Both the position numbers and the translations under genes were made by a program. From positions 1-64,000 of the forward strand of contig JADJPH010000024.1 in NCBI GenBank assembly GCA_016713335.1: a stretch of 64,000 nucleotides of DNA, in the 5' to 3' direction. Positions 39,871-50,049 of the stretch are shown in pieces (positions within the stretch are counted from its first letter, which is position 1; each line of letters begins with the position of its first letter). The notes beneath the pieces are model-generated. The model did no database searches, was not told where the DNA came from, and saw nothing but the letters and a program-made list of their open reading frames with translations. This DNA comes from Candidatus Fredericiella danica. Its GTDB lineage: Bacteria; Chloroflexota; Anaerolineae; Caldilineales; Caldilineaceae.

Positions 39871-39900
39871 TTGGCTTTCGCAGGGCGCTTGTGCTATAGT
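39871..39900 (+). promoter_or_regulatory. rplS: Promoter of rplS
   Basis: TTGGCT (39871-39876), 18-bp spacer, TATAGT (39895-39900). The leader to rplS is about 107 nt and contains a small hairpin (accgc..gcggt near 39978). No match to known L19-leader motifs was seen. Confidence 0.6.
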
Positions 39901-40013
39901 TTGAAAGTTGTATTGCGCCCAGAGCCGCGTCTAGAGGCGCCGATGGCGTGACGATAAACGGTGAAACCAGGCAAAACCGCCCCGTGCGGTGGTATTTTGA
40001 AGGACGGTCCAGC

Positions 40014-40376
40014 ATGACAAACGCACTGATGGCTTCGCTGCAGCCAGAATTAAAAGCAGAATTTCCGGAAATCGGGCCGGGCGACACCGTGCGCGTCCAC
40101 CAACGCATCCGTGAAGGGCGCAACGAACGCATTCAGGTCTTCCAGGGTGTCGTGATCGCAATGCGCGGCGGCAAGCTGCCGGGCGCGACCTACACCGTGC
40201 GCCGCACCGGCGCCCACGGCGTTGGCGTCGAACGCACGTTCCCGCTCTACAGCACCACAGTCGACAAGGTCGAAGTCCTGCGCAAGGCAAAGGTCCGCCG
40301 CGCCCAGCTCTACTTCCTCCGCGATCGCCAGGGCAAGTCCGCTCGCCTCAAAGAAAAGCGCTTCCTCAAGGTTTAG
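40014..40376 (+). CDS. rplS: 50S ribosomal protein L19
   Basis: 120 residues from MTNALMASLQPELKAEFPEIGPGDTVRVHQRI (SD gaagga). FQGVVIAMRGG, YTVRRTGAHGVGVERTFPLYSTTVDKVEVLRKAKVRRAQLYFLRDRQGKSARLKE are diagnostic. It sits at the 30S-50S interface. It lies downstream of trmD, the usual trmD-rplS order, but has its own promoter and terminator. Confidence 0.98.
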   Translation: MTNALMASLQPELKAEFPEIGPGDTVRVHQRIREGRNERIQVFQGVVIAMRGGKLPGATYTVRRTGAHGVGVERTFPLYSTTVDKVEVLRKAKVRRAQLYFLRDRQGKSARLKEKRFLKV

Positions 40377-40418
40377 GGATTTCGTTTTCCTGAAATCGCT
40401 TCTGATTTTGCGTGACTT

Positions 40419-40449
40419 ACGGCACCGGTCATCGACCGGCGCCGTTTTT
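40419..40449 (+). terminator. Intrinsic terminator of rplS
   Basis: A 12-bp stem with one mismatch, acggcaccggtc (40419-40430) and gaccggcgccgt (40434-40445), loop atc, followed by tttt. Confidence 0.85.
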
Positions 40450-40452
40450 CGT

Positions 40453-40482
40453 TTGTCGCTCCCAATTCCTCAATAGTACAAT
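40453..40482 (+). promoter_or_regulatory. Promoter of rnhB, possibly leaderless
   Basis: TTGTCG (40453-40458), 18-bp spacer, TACAAT (40477-40482). The predicted start falls at or next to the ATG at 40489, leaving no room for an SD. Confidence 0.5.
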
Positions 40483-40488
40483 AGTGCG

Positions 40489-41128
40489 ATGGTGGAAGCT
40501 CCCTCATTCGAGCAAGAAACCCGTCTCTGGAACAAAGGCTACGCACGGATCGCCGGTCTTGATGAAGCCGGACGTGGTGCACTTGCAGGTCCTGTCGTCG
40601 CGGGTGCGGTGATCATCGCGCCCGACGCCATGCAAGCGGAATGCTGGTGTCACGTGCGCGACTCGAAACTGCTCTCGCAAGCCCAACGGGAGGCGCTCTT
40701 TGAACCGATTCAGGCAACCCGCGCTGGCGTGGGGCATCGGTGCGGTCGGCGCCGCGGCAATCGACATCATAGGCATCGCCGCCGCGACCCGCGCCGCCAT
40801 GCAGCAGGCGATCGCCAACCTGGCGGTACGTCCGGACTATTTGCTCATCGACTGGGTCAAACTACCCCTGGTGAACCTGCCCCAAAGCAGCACAGCCAAG
40901 GCGGATCGCCGCATCGTCAGCGTCGCCGCGGCGTCCATTCTCGCCAAGGTCTATCGGGATCATCTGATGTGCGGGCTGGGCGCCCTTCACCCTGGCTATG
41001 GGTTCGCCGACCATAAGGGGTACGGCGCGCCTGCGCATCTGGCCGCGCTGGCGCAGTACGGCCCCTGTCCAGAACACCGGCACAGCTTCTCGCCACTTTC
41101 GCACGCGCCAGGACTCTTTGATGGCTGA
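40489..41128 (+). CDS. rnhB: Ribonuclease HII (frameshifted)
   Basis: About 213 residues. The catalytic motif is IAGLDEAGRGALAGPVVAGAV (Asp-Glu pair), with RDSKLLSQAQRE, YLLIDWVKLP (third Asp), KADRRIVSVAAASILAKVYRD (fourth acidic residue region) and HPGYGFADHKGYGAPAHLAAL. It removes misincorporated ribonucleotides. The frame breaks near 40715. No SD is present, which fits the leaderless promoter. The stop overlaps the next start by 8 bp. Confidence 0.93.
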
Positions 41129-41540
41129 CGCCACCCATGCCCCCGCGGACCCGCGGAAACGGCTTGGCGCAGCCGGTGAAACGCTTGCAGTGCAGAAGCT
41201 GATCGAAGCCGGCTTCACCATTCACGCCCGCAATTGGCGGTGCCGCGCCGGCGAGATCGATATCGTTGCCGAAGAAGATGCCCCAGACTACGCACGCGGT
41301 CTAGCCGCCGCCCCCTGGCTGGTGCTTGTCGAGGTGCGCACCCGGCGCGGCGACGCCTTTGGCACCGCGTTGCAGTCGATCACGCCCGCTAAACAGCGTA
41401 AACTCCGCACCGTCGCCGGTCACTACCTGGCGGCAACCGGGTGGACGGGACCCTGGCGGATCGATGTTGTCGCCATCCAACTGGATCGCCAGGGGCATTT
41501 GGTTGAGATCGAGCATGTTAAAGGCGCCGTGCTGGGATAA
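41121..41540 (+). CDS. yraN: UPF0102 (YraN) family endonuclease-like protein
   Basis: 139 residues from MADATHAPADPRKRLGAAGE. The endonuclease-like fold shows GETLAVQKLIEAGFTIHARNWRCRAGEIDIVAEED (the GEIDIVA motif), VLVEVRTRRGDAFGTALQSITPAKQRKL (ExK-like EVRTR, where the usual lysine is arginine) and WRIDVVAIQ. Function in the family is not settled. The rnhB-yraN order is common in bacteria. There is an 8-bp overlap with rnhB. Confidence 0.92.
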   Translation: MADATHAPADPRKRLGAAGETLAVQKLIEAGFTIHARNWRCRAGEIDIVAEEDAPDYARGLAAAPWLVLVEVRTRRGDAFGTALQSITPAKQRKLRTVAGHYLAATGWTGPWRIDVVAIQLDRQGHLVEIEHVKGAVLG

Positions 41541-41551
41541 GAGGGCGGAGG

Positions 41552-42511
41552 AAATTGTCCATTGTCAATTAGTTCCTGGCCCGCTCTTCCCCCCTGCTTA
41601 CTCTCCTCGGTCCCACTGCCGTCGGCAAGACCGAGCTGAGCCTGCAACTCGCCGAACGCTTCGGGGGGGAGATCGTCAGCGCCGACAGCCGGCAGATCTA
41701 TCGCGGGATGGACATCGGCACGGCCAAGGCGACACCCGCCGAGCAGGCGCGCGCGCCGCACCACCTGCTCGACCTCCGTGCCCCGGATGAGGTGATCACC
41801 CTCGCCGAATTCCAGGCGCTCGCCTATGCCACCATCGATGACATCCACCGGCGTGCTCGCCTCCCGATCCTCGCCGGCGGCACGGTCCTCTACGTGCGCG
41901 CGGTCGTGGAAGGGTTGCGCATTCCCGCGGTCGCACCCGACCCCGTGCTGCGCGCCCAACTCGAAGCCGAGCTCGCTGAGCATGGGGTCGCCGCGTTAGC
42001 CGACCGCCTGCGCTCACTTGACCCCGCCGGCGCGGCGCAAACCGACCTGCGCAATCCCCGTCGCGTCTTGCGGGCGCTCGAAATCGTGATCCAGACCGGA
42101 CAATCACAGCGCGAACTCGAGGGCGCCGACCCACCCGCATACCGCATGTTGACGTTGGCGCTCACCCGCGATCGCACGGCGCTGTACCCGCGCATCGATG
42201 CCCGCGTGGACGCCATGATCGCCGCCGGTCTACTCGATGAAACCCGCAGGCTCGTGGACGCCGGCTATGATCCTGCATTGCCTGCTATGACGTCGCTTGG
42301 TTACCGGGAGATGGTGCAGGTGCTGAAGGGTGAACTCACGATGGGCGCGGCGGCCGAACACATCAAGACCGAGACACACCGCTATGTACGCCACCAGATG
42401 ACCTGGCTGCGCAAACTACCTTATGTGGAATGGGTTGATCTAGACACTGTCGCGCCAGGGGAAGTTGTTGCGCAGGTGGCAGCATGGCTTGAAGGTGCAG
42501 AATCGCATTGA
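41552..42511 (+). CDS. miaA: tRNA dimethylallyltransferase MiaA (frameshifted near start)
   Basis: It adds a dimethylallyl group to A37 of tRNAs. P-loop GPTAVGKTELSLQLAERFGGEIVSADSRQIYRGMDIGTAKAT, HHLLDLRAPDEVITLAEFQ, ILAGGTVLYVRAVVEGL, DLRNPRRVLRALEI, SLGYREM and HRYVRHQMTWLRKL are all typical. The start is unclear: the frame around TLLGPTA is closed by a TAG at about 41569, and a C-run next to it probably carries an indel. The true start lies near 41552-41580. The gene ends before a strong hairpin. Confidence 0.92.
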
Positions 42512-42560
42512 GAGGGCACAACTGAGCGAGATCGTACAGCCAGGCACGCCATAGAAAACA

Positions 42561-42595
42561 GGCTCGCCAGGTAGCGTGATGCTACCTGGCGAGCC
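42561..42595. terminator. Strong hairpin between convergent miaA and the subtilase gene
   Basis: A perfect 15-bp stem, ggctcgccaggtagc (42561-42575) and gctacctggcgagcc (42581-42595), with a 5-nt loop. It has no long T-run on either side but is well placed as a bidirectional terminator. Confidence 0.65.
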
Positions 42596-42676
42596 ATCGA
42601 ACGACCTAAACCGATTCCACGGTGAAACCCACAGGTGGCGGGCGGAGTTTCGTGCAGATTTCACCCCGGCATTCGT

Positions 42677-45600
42677 TTAGGGCAAGGTGCGATACACCGT
42701 ATTCACAAACAACTGCCTGCCCTCGGCTGTCATCTGCTTCGGACCGTGCTGGAAGCTCCAAAGCATATACCAGCCACTCTGCATGGTGATGTCTGAATAC
42801 CGCGTGTCCACGCTCGAACCGCTCACATAGAAGCCAAACGGCTGCACACCCGCCGGTTGGTCGCCCAGGAAGATGTCCACGCGTGGGCTGTCCTCCACAT
42901 AGAGCTTCCAGATCCGGTTCTTTGCCGTGCTGAAGTCGTACGGATAGTGCCAGATCGGATCGGCGGTGAGATTCTCAAGCACCGACGTTCCCGCACCATG
43001 CGCACCGTTGGCATAGCCGATCGCCAGCCCCAGCTTCCCGAAGAATGCATAGCCGCCTTCTCCCAGACCCAACACCGGCTTCTTATTGCGCCGAATATTT
43101 TCAAGCGCCGCGCCATCTCCCCATTGGTCCAGGGTGCCCGTTTCCGGCCCAACAATGACCAGGCTGTAGGGCTTCAGGTCCGCCTGTCCCACTTCACCGA
43201 CCTCTAGCTGGTCCACACCGATCCCATGCGCCTGGATCAGGTCTCGATAGGCATCCGCCGTATCGAGGTCCCCTTTGTGGATGTAGACGACGCGCGGCAT
43301 CAGGTGGAATCCCGTGTTCTTGAGCAGGGTAAACGGCTTACCCAGCGTATCCACGCCACTGGCGACGCCGCGAACGGAGTAAGCGCCTGCCTGATGGCCA
43401 TCCTCAAACCAGTTGGCATAGATCGCATCGCCCTTTTCACCGTCGCCGTGCTCACCATCGTCGAAGAGCTTCATGGGCGCCGCCACAAACCCGTCGGGAC
43501 CATACACCCGCACCTGCACGGATTGAGCTGCCAACGGCTTCTCACCCTGGCTCAGGAAGCCGAGAATCTGGATGGGGGCGCCGATTGTCCGTTGGCTGGG
43601 CGGTGTACCCACAAAGAGTTGGAAGTTTACACTGGTCTTGGCACTCACCCAGAACATCCACTCATTGTCGCTTGTGTCCGCCGGGACGATCAGCACCTTC
43701 CAGATGCCCGGCTGCGGTTTCTCAACAATGCAGGTCTGGTGCGTCGCATCGACTCGGCAGATGCCTCCCTGCGGACTCTTTGGGTCGAAGTAGTTCTTCT
43801 GGTTCGGATCCATCAGCAGGAAGTAGGTCGGATTCTGAGGCGAAGTCGCCTTCGACCAGTTCAGTGCAAAGGTGACCCGCGCCAGGTTATCCGGCACTTC
43901 GATATCGAACGGTGTCCGCCCCAGGCCGGCGCCGCGCGCCTGGAACAGACGGGACTCGTCGAGAATCTCCTCGGCGTACTGCTTGTAGACGTCGCCCAAC
44001 CGGTTCGGGAGCTTCGTGGGCCAGGCATCGATCCCGGTCGCCACGGCACTCACGGCTTCGACGCCGGCCGCGGCCATCGTTGTCCCCGTCTCATTGACCG
44101 CACGGAACTCGCCGCCATTGTCATCGGCGATTTCTTCAAGCAGGGCATGGAAGCCCGCACTGGATGGACCGACACCGACGGTGTGGACGATCGTGTCGGT
44201 AGGTTCAATGACGCCCTTGACGGCGGGCGTGTCATAATACGGGTCCACATTCTCCATACCATCCGACAGCAAGATCACGACATCGGCCACGCTGTAGGCT
44301 GCCGGCGCTGCCGTGACCTGGTTCTGACCTTCAAGCAACCCCTTGCCGATGGCAGTCAAATCATCCGGTGTCAGCCCGTTGATCGCGGTCTTTGCCGCAT
44401 CGAGCACCGCCGAAGGACCCACACCCGGCACCTGCGTGATGCCATAATTTACCGTTGCACCTGTGCTGAAGCTGACCACGGCGATGCGGTCATCGGGCAG
44501 CGACTGATCGACAAAGAGCCGTGCAGCGTTTTGCGCTGCCGCCATCTTGTCGTAATCGGACATGCTACCCGAATGGTCGACGACGATGGCGCGATCGGTG
44601 ATCTCCCGTTCCGTGAACAACACCGCGCGCGTCTCGCTGTCGCTGCCGTGTCCGGTCCAGGTCACGCCAAGGTCATATTTGCTGCCGGCAGAGTAGACGC
44701 CACTCTGCGGCTTGACCATCAGCCAGAACTGGTCACCGACTGCGGCGCCGCTCAGGATCGAGGCGTTGGCGCCATCAATCTGGACGCTGAAGTCGCCGGT
44801 CGCTGCATCCGCAAACGAACTGGGACCACCCAACGTGCTGGTCGCTTCAAGCACCACCTGAATCACATTGGGATTGGCCGGGTCACCAGCTTCCGCAACG
44901 TTGCCGGTCTGCGGGTCAACGATGTTGAGTGTCCGGAAGTCACCGGCCAGCGTGTACGGTTGGCTGTTGCCGTTGGGCAGCGCGGCGGCATTGACTCGGA
45001 TCGTCCACACGCCGGCCACAGGGTTCGGCACCTGCACCTGCTCCAGGTTGTTCAAGTTATCCACCGCACGGTTGGCCTGCACAACGTGCGTTGCGCGCAC
45101 GATGGGGTCAGATGTGCCGATGTCCTGATTGCTGCCATTCAGCGCTGCTCGGGGCAGTGGCGGCAGCACCCAGGGACGCCACACGGTCACGCCATCGGGC
45201 GCCGTCAGCGTCAGGTCCAGATTATTGACGAGTTGGGTCGCCTGCACGCCCCAGGCCGGGTTGCCGGGTTCATCATCCCACGCCAGTGTGAACTTCAGCT
45301 CCGCCGTGCCGGGAACCACGGTGATGTTGTAGGTCTCGCTGGTGTCGCCGGGGCTTACCGTACCTTCGACGAAGTTGTGCGCCTTGATATAGCCGGCAGC
45401 CTTCTGCGCATTGGCGGCGCCATACCCCGTGGACCAGTCGGGACCGGCGTGATAGATGAGCGGTTGGCCGGTATCCGGATCGTTCCACCCAAACTCCGTG
45501 AAGCCGCCCTGAGTGGGTTCGTGGCGCATGTCTGTCGCCGTCTGCACCAGGATTGCCTTCATGGTCGCCTCACGGGCGCGGCCCTTGCTTGGGAACGACT

Positions 45601-47827
45601 GATGATACTGCTCCGTCAGCAGTGCGGTCACACCGGCGATCGCGGGCGACGCCATTGAGGTGCCGCACTTCGGCACGTAGCCCTGCGAGTCATGGTCGGT
45701 CGAGTCCATGCAGCCTGGCGCCATGATCTCCGGCTTCAGGCGGCCGTCCCATGTTGGGCCCCGGCTGGAAAAGCTGGCGATGCTCTGCACGCTGCCGGGG
45801 CTGAATGCACCGACCGTGATAATGTTCTTCGAAGGGCTCAACACCGAGAAGTAGCCGCGTGGCCCCGTCGTTGGGTCTGGGTCCGGGTCGGTGTCAGGGT
45901 CACTGCCATCCGGCACGGTGCCGGTCGTGCAGTATTGGGCGCCACCCCCTTGATTGGCCGCCGCCCAGACAACGGTGTGGCGTGGGATTGCCGTGCTACC
46001 GTCCGTCATTTCGCCGCGCACCAACTGGTCGACCGCCTGTGCGGTCGCATCATACGCGCCGCAGGTCATGACGTAGGAGTGGTTGCTGACTTCGATGTGA
46101 TAGGTGTTGACGGCCTCGTTCCAGGTGCCGGCATTCCAGCCACCGTAGGGCGCCAGCTTCGCATTGGGCGCCATCCCCCGCAACTGGAAAGCCGTGCAGG
46201 AACCGAATGGACAGTTGCTGACGCTGTTGGCGCCGCTTGCCCCAATGATCCCGGCCACATGGCTGCCGTGACCGTTACCGTCATCCTGGGTGCGCAGCAC
46301 GCGACCGGAGAAGTCGTTGTGGCTGAAGCCCGATGCGTTCAGACCGGTGTCGAAGATGCCGACAGCAACGCCGCTGCCATCGAGACCGGCGTAGAAGGCC
46401 GGCGACACGCCGGTGTTGGCCAGTTGCGCATTGTTGACGTTCAGGTCAATGCGCGCCTGGTCGTTCAGCACCTGCATCGGTGCGGGGCCTTCCTCGATCC
46501 AACTCACTGGATCCTGCTGCGCCAGGGTCTCGATCGACGTCTTGGCAATGACGACCGCAAAGAGATGCTCGCCGTAGAGCGTTGCGGTCGCGCCAAGCCC
46601 ACTCAGCAGGTCGATAGCCGTTTGATCACTGACATCGGCATGGAAAGTGACGAGCAGATTGATCGTGCCATCTGCATTTGCTGCCCACGCAAAGAGTTCG
46701 TTTGCCTGGATCTTGGGATCGACCTTGTCGGTAGTCTTGATCAGCCCCAGCCAGCGCACCAGACTCTTGAAGATCGGTGACGCCGGGTCAGGGGTTGGCG
46801 TCACAAATGCCGTGTAGAGGGTATCGCCGACATAGGTCACCAGGCGGATGCCTGCCGCCTCCAGTGCTGCGCGCTCATCCGCCGTGGGCAGGCGCTTCAA
46901 TTGCGCAAAGGCGTGAAGTCCCGGCGTGCCCGGCAGCGCTGCCGCCAGTTCCGGATCCAGCCCGGCCCCCGGTGTGAAGGTGCGGCCGCGCAGGGTCAGT
47001 TCAATTGTCTGGGCGTTGAAGCGCATGACGTTGGTGAAGAGTGTGCGCCCATCGCCTGTCATGGCGTCGGGACCGGCATCAAACCCCAGAGCAAGTAGCG
47101 ACCCTGCTCCTGCACGATCGGCACAAGTCCCGGATTCCCGACTGCCGAGGCGATGCGAACGCCAAATGCCATTGGCTCGCTCAACTGCGGGCCGATGCCG
47201 TTTTGGGCGCCGGTGTAGACGGCCACCGTGTTGTCACCCGGCAGCGCAATCCCATCGTAGGCGCTCTGGCTGGCGCCAAACTCCAGCGCCTGGACAGCAG
47301 CACCGGTGAAGCTGGCGCCGTTGGGATGGCCAATCGACAGGCCGAGCCGGCCAAAGAAGGTATAGCCGCCCGTACCCAAACCGACGACCGGCAGCCCTGA
47401 CGCCACGATAGCGTCAAAGAGACCCGGTTTGGATCCCATTGCCCGTTTGATCCGGTATCGGCGCCAATGATCACCAGGTCATAGTTGCCGAGCCCTGGTA
47501 CAGCAGCGACGTCGCTCACCGACGTCCCGTCATTCTTCGCGAGTGATGGAAGCATCAGGTGAAATGCACCATCGGGCAATGTGGGCGCGCCCAATTGCTC
47601 GACGTGCACCGTGAATCCGTTGGCATTGAGCAAAGTGGCGACCTGGGCAGCAGTCGCCGGATCGTTCCGATGGTAGTAGAGGACGCGCACGGGTCCACTG
47701 GACGCAGCGGCGCGACAGCTCCTGGCGAAACCGCTGCCAGGAGTACGTTGAGCATGAGGATAAGGGGTGCAAGGTAGGACAGGCTGCGTTGGAAGCGGCG
47801 ACGTGTCAGATGGATGGATGGTCGCAT
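42677..47827 (-). CDS. Giant secreted subtilase-vWA protein with the same module at both ends (frameshifted)
   Basis: About 1,710 residues from MRPSIHLTRRRFQRSL at 47827 (SD aaagga). A signal peptide is followed by an N-terminal Rossmann/ThuA-like module: VRVLYYHRNDPATAAQ, YDLVIIGADTG, LPVVGLGTGGYTFFGRLGLSIG, GRYLLWGLMPVPTPMTGDGRTLFTN. Next is an S8 subtilase with Asp (GIFDTGLN, about 46350), His (GNGHGSHVAG, about 46270) and Ser (CGTSMASPAIAG, about 45656). Beta domains follow, then a vWA domain (VVDHSGSMSD MIDAS, about 44575) and a C-terminal copy of the first module: RVVYIHKGDLDTADAY, YSLVIVGPETG, PVLGLGEGGYAFFGKLGLAIG, GWYMLWSFQHGPKQMTAEGRQLFVN. The triad is intact, so it is probably an active extracellular protease. 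Frames break near 47690, 47440 and 47060. Confidence 0.85.
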
Positions 47828-48129
47828 GATGGTCTTCCTTTCTCTGTTGAAACAGGATGGGGGTGACTACTGATTCAAACATAGCAGGCGAAATCGCCGC
47901 CCACCGTGTCATAGGACAAGCTCATCCTGTGTTTCGACGCACAATTCGGTTATCTGGAAATTGTGAATTTCGTCACATACCATTCGGGGCGCATGCCGTA
48001 TCCTTTCGCATTGCGTCGCGTGTGGCCCAGCGCAGGCGCAAGCGGACGCCGGTGTTCCAGTGAGGGCCTGCTGTATGAGATTGATTGCATGCGGCAATAA
48101 AGTGCTGGACCGGCAGCAAAGGAAGAAAG
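47828..48129. other. Intergenic region, no gene found
   Basis: About 300 bp upstream of two divergent starts. gaaacaggatg near 47850 has an approximate inverted copy, catcctgtgtttc, near 47925, and the inner part contains aattgtgaatttcgtcac. No clear promoter pair could be picked. Confidence 0.4.
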
Positions 48130-48354
48130 ATGATTGACTACAGCTATTCAGTTTTGGCGCGATTGGAGCATGAGGAGCGCGTACGAGCGTTCGAACTCAG
48201 CCGATCCGTCAGGCGGAGCAACGGAGACAAAGGTGGGCGCTTCAGCACCCTGGCGTATCGCGCCGGAGACCTGCTTGAGCGTCTTGGCGGACAACTGAAG
48301 GCGCGCAACGGTGCGCAGCCGATCCCGCAGCGGATCCAAACCAGCCAGGCATAA
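48130..48354 (+). CDS. Small basic protein of unknown function
   Basis: 74 residues, MIDYSYSVLARLEHEERVRA, with a good SD (aaaggaag) 4-5 bp before the ATG. It is charged (many Arg/Glu), predicted helical, and has no signal peptide. No family recognised. The SD and the heptad-like helical pattern argue for a real gene; its length alone does not. Confidence 0.45.
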   Translation: MIDYSYSVLARLEHEERVRAFELSRSVRRSNGDKGGRFSTLAYRAGDLLERLGGQLKARNGAQPIPQRIQTSQA

Positions 48355-48515
48355 ACCCTGGCAACCAGTGACGGCCACGCCATGTGCGCGTGGGCTACAT
48401 CCGTCAACAACAATAGAAGAGTGATCAAAGAGAGCGTCGCCTGCAAGGGCGGCGCTCTCTGATTCTATGCAACGCACGAGGCAGGAGCCGGTGCGGCGCG
48501 GTTAGCTGTTGCGGA

Positions 48516-49712
48516 TCATGTGCGATGTACGATTCCCGTCGCAAGGCGGACGGACAAGCCACCATTCACCAGCCCAAGCCCGGCGTCTAGCGCAAGTCCG
48601 GTCTGCCGCACCAACTGCACATCGCTGCAGAGCATCGCCACCTGCCAGCCCGGGCATTTCGCCCGCATCACATTGCCAAACTGGGCGTAGAGATTGCGCA
48701 GATCTTGATCGGTGCTGAGCCGCTGCCCATAGGGCGGATTTGTCACCACCCAGCCCGGGGTTGGCGGTGGGATAATCGAAGAAAGGGCGTGATGCTGAAA
48801 CTCAATGAACTCCGCCACGTGTGCGCGGCCGGCATTCGCCTCCGCCGCCTCGATTGCCCCGGCATCACGGTCAGACCCTTGAATCACCAACTTGCCGCCC
48901 AATGCGGCGCGCCGGTCTCGCTCCAGGCGATCTGCCTCGATCAGCAACGATTGCCAAAGTGCAACGTCAAACCCAGGCCACTCCATAAACGCAAAGCGGC
49001 GATGGCGACCTGGCGCGGCGTTGCAGGCCAGCAGCGCCGCCTCGATGGGAATCGTGCCTGACCCACAAAACGGATCGAGCAGTGGCGCCGGTTCGGCAAG
49101 CGCACCCTCCGCCCAGCCGGACGCAAACAAGATGCCGGCGGCCAGCGTCTCGCGCAGCGGCGCTTTGGCGGTTGCCAGCCGATAGCCGCGGCGGTGCAGC
49201 AACGCACCGGAGGCATCGATGCTGATCGTGCACTGGTCGTGCAGCAGGCGCACCAGGACAATCTGAGGCGGCTGGTCGGCCTCCTCATCGGCCTTTTCCA
49301 CGGCAGGCGGTGTGCTCAGCCGGTCACCGATCGCACCCACCACGCGCTCTGCGACTGCATCCGAATGGTAGAGCCGCGATTTGTGGCACGTGACGCGCAA
49401 GGTCACCGGCTGCCCTGGGACCAGATAACGCTCCCACGCCAACTTCGCCGCCGCCCGCCGCAATTCGGTGAAGCCAATCGCACGGAACTCACCCAGCCGC
49501 ACAAGGACCCTGCTGGCGGTGCGCAGCCAGAGGTTTGCGCGGTAAATGGCCTCCAGGTCGCCCGTGAAGGCTACGCCACCTGGATCACCGGCATCTTGTT
49601 TGCGCGGCGCTTGCGGATTGGCGGGCGCAGCAGATGCAAGGCCCAGGGTGCTCAGTTCGTATTCGGTAATCGGCGCAAGGCCTGGGGCAGCGACAGCATA
49701 AAGTTTATGCAC
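48516..49712 (-). CDS. RlmL-type 23S rRNA guanine-N2 methyltransferase (THUMP + methyltransferase)
   Basis: 398 residues. The N-terminal THUMP domain reads LYAVAAPGLAPITEYELSTLGL and ANLWLRTASRVLVRLGEFRA. The Rossmann methyltransferase has LLDPFCGSGTIPIEAALLACNAAPG (motif I, DPFCGSG), IQGSDRDAGAIEAAEANA, and catalytic VTNPPYGQRLS (NPPY). This is the RlmL/TrmN-like UPF0020 family, which methylates the exocyclic N2 of guanine in 23S rRNA (G2445 in E. coli) or tRNA. It stands alone on the minus strand. The E. coli RlmK half is absent. Confidence 0.92.
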   Translation of the reverse strand: MHKLYAVAAPGLAPITEYELSTLGLASAAPANPQAPRKQDAGDPGGVAFTGDLEAIYRANLWLRTASRVLVRLGEFRAIGFTELRRAAAKLAWERYLVPGQPVTLRVTCHKSRLYHSDAVAERVVGAIGDRLSTPPAVEKADEEADQPPQIVLVRLLHDQCTISIDASGALLHRRGYRLATAKAPLRETLAAGILFASGWAEGALAEPAPLLDPFCGSGTIPIEAALLACNAAPGRHRRFAFMEWPGFDVALWQSLLIEADRLERDRRAALGGKLVIQGSDRDAGAIEAAEANAGRAHVAEFIEFQHHALSSIIPPPTPGWVVTNPPYGQRLSTDQDLRNLYAQFGNVMRAKCPGWQVAMLCSDVQLVRQTGLALDAGLGLVNGGLSVRLATGIVHRT

Positions 49713-50049
49713 AGGTTAGGTTAGGGGCACTCATACCCCATGAGTAGCGTTTTGCCGCACACCGCGTTCGGCGTGCCAACGTTGCAGTGTCGTGCCGGCC
49801 CATTATGCCACGGGAGGCAGTGATTTGCTATAGGCAGCGGATCAAGCGAAGGTTAAAATGACGGTGAGGAAAATGATCAACGCGGAGATGTGGAGGTAGC
49901 GCGGAGTTCGCGGAGATTTGGTATGTGCGTGGCTTTGGCCGCGGCAGGGCGAACCACTTACTCACGTGCGTGGCTCTGATTGGTACGTGCGTGGCTGCCC
50001 AGGTAAAAGCGTGGCCTGATTGGGTGCCCAGTGGCGGCAAGCCGGGCGC
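49713..50049. repeat. Intergenic region with four tgcgtggct repeats
   Basis: gtgcgtggct occurs at about 49924, 49969 and 49985, and agcgtggcct near 50008, with 16-45 bp between copies. The flanking text is also similar (tatg/cacg/tacg before the unit). No gene is visible. It lies between the 3' end of the FG-GAP gene and the 5' end of the RlmL gene, so the repeats could be regulator sites for the latter, but nothing more can be said. Confidence 0.4.

Noticed and set aside
43226..45658. 810-codon plus-strand open frame
   Set aside because: It lies antisense to the subtilase-vWA gene, which has clear catalytic motifs. High GC and codon bias leave the opposite strand open. No domain or SD.
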